Below are positions 55,604 to 64,000 of a stretch of 64,000 nt of DNA, piece after piece. The notes beneath the pieces were generated by a model. The model made no database searches, was not told the origin of the DNA, and saw nothing but the letters and a program-made list of their open reading frames with translations. Source of the stretch: Viola odorata (taxonomy: Eukaryota; Streptophyta; Magnoliopsida; Malpighiales; Violaceae); contig OY829537.1 of the NCBI GenBank assembly GCA_963691705.1, forward strand, positions 20,832,078 through 20,896,077. Direction: 5' to 3'. Position 1 is the stretch's first letter. Each line of letters begins with the position of its first letter. Position numbers and translations under genes: made by a program.

Positions 55604-57058
55604 TTTCAGCGTTTGAAGTCTAGTTATGGGGGGCCTCGGTGGAGTAATTCGCTTGCGAGGAGCTATCGTGAACCTGAAAAAAAGAAAATGAAAAAAGAGT
55701 AAGTACAAGTGATGGACGATCCCGAGGCCTCCACGTTGGTCATTCGCTTTTCCGGCTACACTTTCACTTGATATTTTCAGGGCGGCCGGAGAGGCGTGAT
55801 CTCCTGGTTGTGGATGATATGTGAAGGAAGCCTCTATCCATTCCAATGGTATGGAGCAATCTGAGATGTTATCTGCGAAACCCAAATCAATAGGGGCAAC
55901 CAATGCCGCTATGCTAGGAAGATCTCTTTTATACTACGCTCGCAAATGACGTAGGGCCTGATGCCTGATGAACCTATCCGAGGGGAGAGACGATGACTTA
56001 TACCATAAATTATGATTCTTGTGATGAACAAAGAAGACCTGGCCCTAAATGAGAAATGCTTAGATGTTTTAAGCATTTGGTAGATTTTTTTGGAGTTTTG
56101 ATGAGACAATTGTTTTTATCCCGGAGGGATTTTCTCTTTTTGCGATGGTCTTTTGAGCGGTATCGGATGGACAATGGATATGGAAAGTTTGAAGGCGATT
56201 TAATAAATATCCGAAAAATGTACGACTTTATTAAAAGTGTTTACAAGATGTAGTAAACTAGCCAACTACCTAAATTCATCAAAAATGGCTAGACTAGATG
56301 AAATTAGGGGTCCTAACTACATGAAAAAAAAGGTTTGCCGAGATCCGAGTCCTTAGGTGAAGGTGTCAACCCTAAGAGTCGGAATTCTCTTGCTCCTGCC
56401 AAAGGTATTCCCTTGAAGCCATCTCCCCTCTCTGTATTTCTATCTCGGCCTCTAAAGCTGCAATCTGGCTCTGCAGTGCCTGATCGTTGAAACTTCGTTC
56501 CCCGAAAATATCAAGTGAAAGTAGTGCAAGTGCCGACACATCGAATGAGCAAAATGGGTCCTATGGGACAAAAATAAAATTTTAAATGCAAAGTAACCTG
56601 CACGTGTCAGAAAATTTACAGTTCGTATAACAAAAAAATCACGTCAATATGCCACGACAAACAGGTATAATCATGATGCACGTGCTAGGGCTCTGATTCC
56701 GACATTTCTAACTGGCTTGAATGGTTCCCGGATGATACCATGAAAAGGTCCCTAAAGTGTCGTCCAGTCGCCCGATTCCTTGCGAAATCGTATAACCTTT
56801 CGACTGGCTTTAGGGGTTCATCCGAGTTGGGATTGGTGAACACTACCCAGGACATGTGTCCTAGGGCGTCACTACTACCCTCCTATTTTGGTAATTGTCC
56901 CCTGGGTGTAGGGCGCTATGAAATGCATATGACAATTGATAAAGCAAATAAATAAGCAGACCAGCAATTGATCAAAGCAACTAAATAAACAAATAAAACA
57001 CCTCTCTAAAAAGATAAAACCGGCTCCGACCCTAAATTCCCCAGTGAAGTCGCCAAAC
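55604..57058 (-). other. Element C leader with PBS, palindromic hairpin and splice acceptor
   Basis: PBS GTTTGGCGACTTCACTGGG at 57058-57040. Hairpin CCC-AGGACA-TG-TGTCCT-A-GGG at 56846-56866 (plus strand), matching element D. Acceptor-like pyrimidine tract ending CAG near 55677. No other ORF. Confidence 0.6.
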
Positions 57059-60000
57059 TGTCGCGCCCCACGAAAATTACGAAAAAAGTAATTCACGAGT
57101 GTGCAACGAAATTTGAGACCTTCAGATGCTCGGCGTAAAAGGACGCCCAGCAGCATGCAATGAAGTCGCCACCCTAATTTGGTTGCTAGGCTTAGGGAAC
57201 CTTAATCGTCATGGCATAGGAAATATAATAAGTAAAAAAACTAAAGGCAAAAAAAAAGGGTCTGGACCCCAGACAAAAGGTTCGGGGTCGTATTATGGTC
57301 TCGGGAAGGTGTTAGGCACCCGAGACACATCCGAAAACGGTTACCGGTTGATGAGAGAGGTGTTTAAAAAGGTGTTTGAAAAATGCGTTTTGAAAAAGGG
57401 GGGCCCTCAGAGGAATCGTCACCCTAGTCTTTTTATGATCGTGATGGGACTGAATTTTCCGTAAGACTGAATGAGCGCCCTCTTATTTCATCATCGGGCC
57501 ATGCGTGATTAAATTAATTACTACGTGATCCTAACATGGATTGCTAACAGAGTACAAATTTAAATGATAAGTTTTTGAAGTGAAAAAAACTGAAGTGGGA
57601 TCGAAAGTCCCCATGTACATGCAGTCAATACAAGCAAGAATTTGAAATCAGATGAACATAGCATTTTAAGCAAGTCTTTAAACACGTTGTTCATGTGGGT
57701 TGATTTTAATTCTAGCAGTTCTATATATCATGCATACAGTTGATATTTGCAGAAAGCATCGAATAAATAAAAAGGACTTGTGAGGCGTACTTTCGAGCGA
57801 AGCTTGAAATTAACCTACAAAACGAGAGTGTTAGTGATAGCTTGAGAGATAACTGAGCAATGAAAATTTTAAATGACAATTGATTGCACACGTAAAATGA
57901 TGGATTGTACGCATACGAGAATTAAATGCTGAGCTTAATAAGTGCATGAAAATAAATGACGACAGTTGATTGCATGCGAGAAATGATGAATTTTACGCAT
58001 ACGAAAATGAAATACTGAGTTGATTGCGTGCGAAAAATGATTGATTTTAAGCACACGAGAATTTAAATGCTGTGTTGATTGCATGCGAAAAATGATTGAT
58101 TTTACGCATACGAGAATTTAAATGCTAGGTTGATTGCATGCGAAAAATGATTGATTTTACGCATACGAGAATTTAAATGCTGGGTTGATTGCATGCGAAA
58201 AATGATGGATTTTACGCATGCGAAAATGAAATGTTGTTTTGATTGCATGCGAAAAATGATGGATTTTACGCATACGAGAATTTAAATGCTAGGTTGATTG
58301 CATGCGAAAAATGATTGATTTTACGCATACGAGAATTTAAATGCTGGGTTGGTTGCATGCGAAAAATGATGGATTTTACGCATACGAAAATGAAATGTTG
58401 TTTTGATAAGTGCAGAAAAATTAAAGGCTATTGGCGATTTACATGGAAGAAAAAAAAGTTTAATGATTTGCAGAAAATAAAACAGATTGATAATGTAGAG
58501 AATGGACAGTTAGATATTTGTGGAAAATAAACAGTTGATATTGCGACCGACCATGTAGGCGGTATTGAATTTAAATTGCTGAAAGTAAATTGCTGAAATT
58601 TAAAGTGCAGAAAAGTAAAGTACAGAAAATTAAAGTGCGGAAAAGTAAACAGTTGATAATTTGCGGAAGGATTTCCAGCAGTTTTGCGAAAAATTAAAGC
58701 AGTTGAATATTTACGAAAATTAAAATGCGACCGACCATAAAGGCGGTATTGAATTTAAATTGCTGAAAGTAAATTGCTGAAATTTAAAGTGCAGAAAAGT
58801 AAAGTACGGAAAAGTAAACAGTTGATAATTTGCGGAAGGATTTCCAGCAGTTTTGCGAAAAAGTAAAGCAGTTGAATATTTACGAGAATTAAAATGCGAC
58901 CGACCATGTAGGCGGTATTGAATTTAAATTGCTGAAAGTAAATTGCTGAAATTTAAAGTGCAAAAATGTAAAGTGCGGAAAATTAAACAGTTGATAGTTT
59001 GCGGAAGGATTTCCAGCAGTTTTGCGAAAAATTAAAGCAGGTGATATTTACGGAAATTAAAAAGCGACCGACCATATAGGCGGTATAATAAATGACTGAA
59101 TTTAAATATCATGAAAATAAATATTGCGATAAGAAAGAAGCAATTCGGATATAGAACAATTAAATAACAAGTTGTCGCAAGAACGAGCATACGAAAAATA
59201 TGAACCGGAAATGACGCATGTGTGCATTTAAGTCATGTATAAACATTTAAAGCATGGTATACTGCTATTTAATTTCGTGCATAAATATTTAATCATGGTA
59301 TATAAATATTTAAGCAAAGCGAAATAATAAACAAGTATTGTAAATAATGATTAATTAAATATGGCATACGAATTAATTTAAACATTACATACGAGCATGA
59401 AATAAAACGACGTTTAAAATGACTCGGATGCTTGGCGAAAATTATTTAGGCCGGGCCCGCATGCTGGATTTAAATCAAATTGGGCTAGGAATGAATCCTA
59501 GCCCATGACAATAATTAAAGGAAAGATGGGTTTGGCTTAAGCCAAGGCCCATCAGTGGCTTAACAAATGCAAGAGGGACGGGCTAGGCCCGTTCCCTCCC
59601 TTCTTCATCCTCGCAAGAACAGCCATGCTGTTCTTGCTTTCCACGTCGCCGGCGCTGTGGCCGGCGACTCCTGCACCCCCAAAAACCAACGTGTAACCCC
59701 CCCCCATTTGACTCGGTTAAAACACGCAACATGCCCATGACCTAATCAAGCAAAAACAGCAACGAAAACGCAACAAAAACCAATGATTTTGAAGGAAGAA
59801 AAACATGCTAATTAAATGTTTTTTGGAGCAATTAATTAGCTCAAGCAATGAATGATTAAATTAAGGCAAGGGAAGTGAAGTTAGCATGGAAATAGAGCTT
59901 TTAAAACAGATTTGAATGGTTGATTAAATGCTAAGGGCTAAAAATGAAAATTTAAAAGAGAGGAGCTTAGAGAGAGAAAGCTTGAAAGAAGCTCACCTTG

Positions 60001-61046
60001 ATTGCTTTTCTTTGCCTTGGTTCGGGCGGATGAACTGGCTAGGAGAATGGAGGTGAGCCGTGTGTATTTTTTCTGCAAAATTCTAGCCGTTTGCGCGTAG
60101 GGAATGCTTGCTATTTATAGTCGGGGAACGCGTGAGGAGGCCGGACGTAGGAGCTGCGCGTGGTGGCCGGACGTGTGCGCTGGCTGGGCTAGGGGAACCG
60201 TGATGATGGCGGAGGGCTAGGGAGCTAGGGAGCAGTTGGCTCGGGCAAGGACTTTCGCTGCCTCCCTCGTGCGTGCACTGTGCATGTGCATTATGCACAT
60301 TAAATCAAGGGCCATTGATCTGGTTGACTTTCCTTGGTTGACCAGATCAATGGTCATGATCAAATGGCCCTTTATCTGATTTAAATGGCCTCGAGCAGGT
60401 TCCCGCGAACAAACGTTCTAACTTTTCAAGCCGAAGGTACCGTCGCGTAGAGAAAAATACGACGGGTTTAACCGTCTACAGCGAATGATGAGAATTTTTC
60501 GTTTAACGTGTTTATTTTCGCGTTCAAAAACGTGAAACGTTTGAACGGAAAAATAATAACGTTACGCCGAAAATTACACGAATCGCTGTAGACCGTTACA
60601 ACCAGAAAAAAATCTAGCAACTAGTTGATGGAAAACATTTTAAATTCAAGCTATTGTCCGAGCGGACTTACTCGGGTCCAATAAAAGCTCGAATAAAAAT
60701 AATAATAAAATAATAAAAATACTAAAAAATGCGCTAAAATATTAAAAATCCTAAAATTCATGTGATGACCTAAAACGAAGAAAAAACTAGCAAACGACTT
60801 CCGGATAGTCAAAAATGTGGTTTTTAAGGCTAAAAATAATAATGATAATAATAATGAAAATATGTGCCAAAAAATTAAAAATGTGATTTCGAAAGCTGAC
60901 GATGCTAACAATGATGCTAAAATGCAACGAAACACCTAAGAATGCTAGCGACATTAAATCAACTGAAAATGACTGTAAGTTAACTAAATAACAAAAATGC
61001 TAAAATTAAGTAAAAAAAAAATGGCGTCAAAATTCGGGTATCAACA
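57059..61046 (-). repeat. Element C 5' LTR, complete (3988 bp)
   Basis: Ends TGTTGATACCC and GCGCGACA on minus. Contains the 55-60 bp minisatellite (57890-58405), three 180-bp units (58540-59080), TATA box TATTTATA at 60112-60119 (plus) and the U5 hairpin at 57300-57324. Its length is in the Ogre range. Confidence 0.93.
60112..60119 (-). promoter_or_regulatory. TATA box of element C 5' LTR
   Basis: TATAAATA on minus in the context GCTATAAATAGC-like, as in element D. It is kept in the other LTR at 49339-49346. Confidence 0.6.
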
Positions 61047-61051
61047 GGGCC

Positions 61052-61656
61052 ATTTCCTTTTTTTGATTTTTTTCTTCTCCTCTCGCTCTTTCCTATAGTC
61101 GCTCGCTCTCTCCCGAGTCCCTCCGGTACTATCCTTGATTCTTTTCAATTCCCGATCAGCAATCGTCGCTCCCTTTCTCTTCCTCTGTAATCGTCGGTCG
61201 TCGCTCCCTTTTTTCTTCTCTGCAATCGCCGTCCACCTTAAACGATAAGTCTGTGCCCATTTCTAATAAACCCTAAATCCCTAATTTCAAAATTTGAAAC
61301 TGTGGTAATTGGCCTTAGTTTTGTTCTTATTCTTAAGGACTAGACTGGATTGGAAAATTATTTGTGATAGTGGTAAACAATTATAAAATCATGTTGTTCC
61401 TTTTTTCTGGGTTTTCTGGTTTTCCTTTCTTTTCCTCTCTTTCTTGTTTTGTTGTCTCAATTAACGTGTTTTGGCATGTAGGCTTTGATTTAACTTGAAG
61501 AAGTAGTGCTGAATTTGTGGCTTTTGGAAAATGACTTGATTTTGGATGGATTGATTGGTTGGTGTTTTTGAGATTTTGAGCATGACCCAGTAGTGTGAAT
61601 TTGACAATTCTTTTCAGAAAATATATGCTAATTGTATTAATATTTTTTTTGTAGAT
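61052..61656 (+). other. 5' UTR/intron of the hAT transposase
   Basis: Pyrimidine-rich start (CTTCTCCTCTCGCTC), then AT-rich sequence ending TTTTTTTTGTAG at about 61654, a good 3' splice site two bases before the ATG at 61657. No coding frame inside. Confidence 0.5.
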
Positions 61657-64000
61657 ATGGACAAATATTTGATTAAACCATATACTCAAGCACCATCGAT
61701 ATCATCAAATGGTGGTCTAAATGAAAGTGAAGAACGACTTGAAGAGATTTTTAGAAGTTGATTTGAAAAATCTTCCTGCTGATCCAGGTATGCGACTTAA
61801 AATTTTAGCATATCATCCTAATGACCGGGATCAAATTCGTAGAGCTTATATGTTGAAAGGTCCTTGTCTACCACGAGACATAAAGTTTCCTAAAATATTA
61901 ATTGGAGGCATTCAACGACGTTTTAATCCTAAATGGTATGATGAATTTGGTAATTGGTTGGAGTGTAGTTCGTCCAAAAATGCAGTTTGTTATTTGATGG
62001 GTTCAGAGAATGGAGACCAAGTAGGGAGTGGTGCTTTTATTTCTACTGGCTTTGACAATTGGAAAGAGATGAAAGTACGATTACAGAAACATATTGGTGG
62101 TGTTAATAGTAGTCATAATAATGCTTGGAGAAAATGTGAAGCATTAATGAATCAAAAGCAACATATTGAAGTGGCTCTTTCTGAACAATCTAGTCAAATA
62201 AAATAAGATTATCGGATTCAGTTGACTGCAGTAGTTGATTGTATTCGGTTTCTACTTCGTCAGGGACTAGCTTTTCGTGGTGATGATGAGTCTGAAGATG
62301 CAATTAATAAAGGAAATTTTCTTGAGCTTTTACAGTTCCTTGCTAACCACAATGAGACCATTAGAAATGTTTTGAGTCATGCTCGTGGAAATCTTAAGTT
62401 GGTAGCACCGAGTATCCAAAAAGAAATTATTAGTGTTGCATCTAGTGAGACTACTAATATTATTCTTGAGGATATTGGAGATGATTTTTTTTTGCTATTT
62501 TAATTGATGAATGTCGTGACATATCAATTAAAGAGCAAATGGCTGTTGTTTTGCGGTATGTGAATAAGAAGGGGCAAATTATTGAACGTTTTCTTAGTCT
62601 TGTTCATGTTACTGACACACGTGTTTGCTCTCTTAAGAAAGCCTTGGAGTTTTTATTTGCCAAACATAACTTAAGCTTGTCAAAGGTACGTGGGCAAGGT
62701 TATGATGGAGCGAGAAACATGCGAGGAGAATTCAATGGTCTTAAAAGTTTGATCTTGAAGGAGAATTCATGTGCATTTTATGTTCATTGTTTTGCACACC
62801 AACTTCAACTTGCACTTGTTATTGTTGCAAAAAAACAAGTTGCAATTTCATCTTTTTTTAATATGGTTGCTAATGTGTGCAATGTGGTTGGAGCTTCATG
62901 CAAAAGGCAAGATGCCCTACGAGAGAAGCAAAAAGATCATGTGGTCGAAGGATTACAAAATGGTGAAATATGTAGTGGAAAAGGTTTGAATCAAGAGAAG
63001 ACCATTAAGTAGTAGATACTCGATGGGGTTCACATTATGGTACAATGCTCAGCTTAATCGGTTTATTCTCTTTAGTAATTGATGTGCTTGAAATGATAGA
63101 GGAAGATGACTTGAATATAGATAGAAGAGGAGAAGCATGTGCATTATTGAATACGGTACAATGTTTTGAATTTATATTTTGTTTGCATTTGACGAAAAAT
63201 ATATTAGGAATTACTAATGAATTCTCTCAAGCACTTCAAAGAAAAGATCAATACATAGTAAATACTTTAGATTTACTCAAAGTATCCAAGTTGAGACTAC
63301 AGTCAATGAGGGATGAAGGTTGGATGTTATTACTTAATGAAGTATCTTTATTTTATGGCAAACATAATATAAATCCTCCAACTATGAGTGATATGTTTGT
63401 TGCCCAAGGTAGACCAAGGCAGAAATGTGAGCAAATTTTCAATTTACATCATTATCAAGTTGATTTATTTTATCAAGTCATTGATATGCAACTTCATGAG
63501 CTCAATAATCGATTTGATGAGAGGAATAGTGAATTACTTCTTTGTGTGGCATGTTTAAATCCAAAAGACTCCTTTGTTGCTTTCGATGAGGAGAAATTGC
63601 TTCAATTGACTCAATTTTATCCTAATGAGTTTTCTACAATTGATGTTCTTGCTCTTGATAATCAACTTGAGAATTATATTTTGGATATGCGGTTGGATGT
63701 TGGATTTTCAAATTTGAAAGGGATTAATGATCTTTCCGAAAAGTTAGTTGAAAGAAGAAAGCATATTGTCTATCCATTGGTGTATTTACTCTTGAAGCTA
63801 GCTTTGATTTTACCGATTGCAACTACGACAGTGGAAAGGACTTTTTCTTATATGAGCATTGTGAAGAATCGACTGCGGAACCGTATGGGAGATGATATGT
63901 TAAATGATTGTTTGATTACTTTTGTTGAAAAAGGAATTTTTGATAGTGTAGAGAATGAGAGAATCATACAAGGATATCAAAAAATGAAAACTCGTAGAGA
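61657..64000 (+). pseudogene. hAT transposase, TTF zinc finger type, broken; C-terminal third still open at window end
   Basis: ATG 61657 (MDKYLIKPYTQ), then a frame change to 61721 (EVDLKNLPADPGMRL, RRFNPKWYDEFGNWLE). The usual Cys-x-Cys-Cys part of the TTF finger is missing. TAA at 62204. DUF4371-like region 62207-62500, a frame change in a T run at 62486, then IDECRDISIKEQMAVVLRYV, YDGARNM, HCFAHQLQLAL to a stop at 63012. From 63015 to the window end another frame is open for 328 codons: DTRWGSHYGTML, then the hAT dimerisation motif TTTVERTFSYMSIVKNRLRN. At least three lesions make it inactive. Any 3' end lies beyond base 64000. Confidence 0.88.

Larger units (their letters stand above)
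32771..61046 (-). mobile_element. Element C: gag-only Ogre-like LTR retrotransposon, minus strand, host of the nested Athila
   Basis: LTRs: 57059-61046 (5', 3988 bp) and 32771-34259 plus 47788-50272 (3', 3974 bp once the Athila is removed). LTR ends on minus are TGTTGATACCC and GGGGCGCGACA. Target duplication GGGCC (32766-32770 and 61047-61051). On minus from 57058: PBS TTTGGCGACTTCACTGGGG, leader, gag (55603-53999), hairpins, 3.7 kb of non-coding DNA with a 53-bp array, and PPT AAAGAGGGGGCAAC. No pol motif was found. It must depend on another element for RT and integrase. Confidence 0.92.
32657..64000 (+). mobile_element. TTF-type hAT DNA transposon, interrupted by element C and cut by the window end
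   Basis: The 5' end is proposed at CAGTGACAGATCC (32657), the usual start type of this hAT group, followed by the C-rich GGGCTAATACCCCCCTGG region. Sequence continues on the far side of element C (61052 onward) with a 5' UTR/intron and the transposase (61657-64000). Element C lies between with target duplication GGGCC, so left and right pieces were contiguous. The 3' end is outside the window, so neither the 3' inverted repeat nor the target duplication of this hAT can be checked. Confidence 0.65.

Noticed and set aside
61381..61689. Minus-strand ORF at the hAT 5' region
   Set aside because: Overlaps the transposase UTR/intron and start on the other strand; low complexity.

Overview
The window is a gene-poor, transposon-dense stretch of a flowering-plant nuclear genome, probably a eudicot. 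The evidence is Ty1/copia, Tat/Ogre-type and Athila-type Ty3/gypsy LTR retrotransposons, two hAT DNA transposons, and a spliced plant cytochrome b561 gene with short GT-AG introns. Nothing prokaryotic or organellar was seen. About nine tenths of the sequence is mobile DNA. The only clearly intact cellular gene is the b561 gene at 28.6-29.6 kb.

Layout. 1-1214: 3' end of a copia element (RT-RNase H, then a 131-bp LTR). 1507-1680: broken cytochrome b561 3' fragment. 1831-16905: a complete 15.1-kb Tat/Retand-type element (element A; 554-bp LTRs, TSD GTTTC). Its sense gag-pol is killed by stops, and its 3' half carries four transcription units on the opposite strand. 16911-18187: Athila remnant (LTR tail, PBS, decayed gag). 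18188-28517: element D, a gag-only (pol-less) Ogre-like element with a truncated 3' LTR. 28585-29574: CYB561 gene, minus strand. 30193-32656: pectin-methylesterase/invertase-inhibitor pseudogene, minus strand, split by a 2.07-kb non-autonomous hAT element (30241-32313). 32657-64000: a decayed TTF-type hAT transposon, split by element C. 32771-61046: element C, minus strand, gag-only, about 4-kb LTRs, TSD GGGCC. 34260-47782: a young Athila element, minus strand, inside the left LTR of C (1.73-kb LTRs, TSD TAGGC, gag, pol and env-like ORF).

Insertion order on the right side is readable: inhibitor gene, then hAT, then element C, then Athila, four levels deep.

Three things deserve attention. (1) Element A has an antisense array of four TATA-headed units. 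Two encode related proteins with the same phase-1, 67-nt intron, and one still encodes a continuous 716-residue product while sense gag-pol has five internal stops. (2) The pol-less elements C and D share leader, post-gag and U5 hairpins. (3) C, D and the Athila element share a colinear non-coding cassette (block, purine-rich tract, block) upstream of the 3' LTR, although their gag lineages differ.

All similarity calls are from reading the sequence and from memory of the families. No database search was run.
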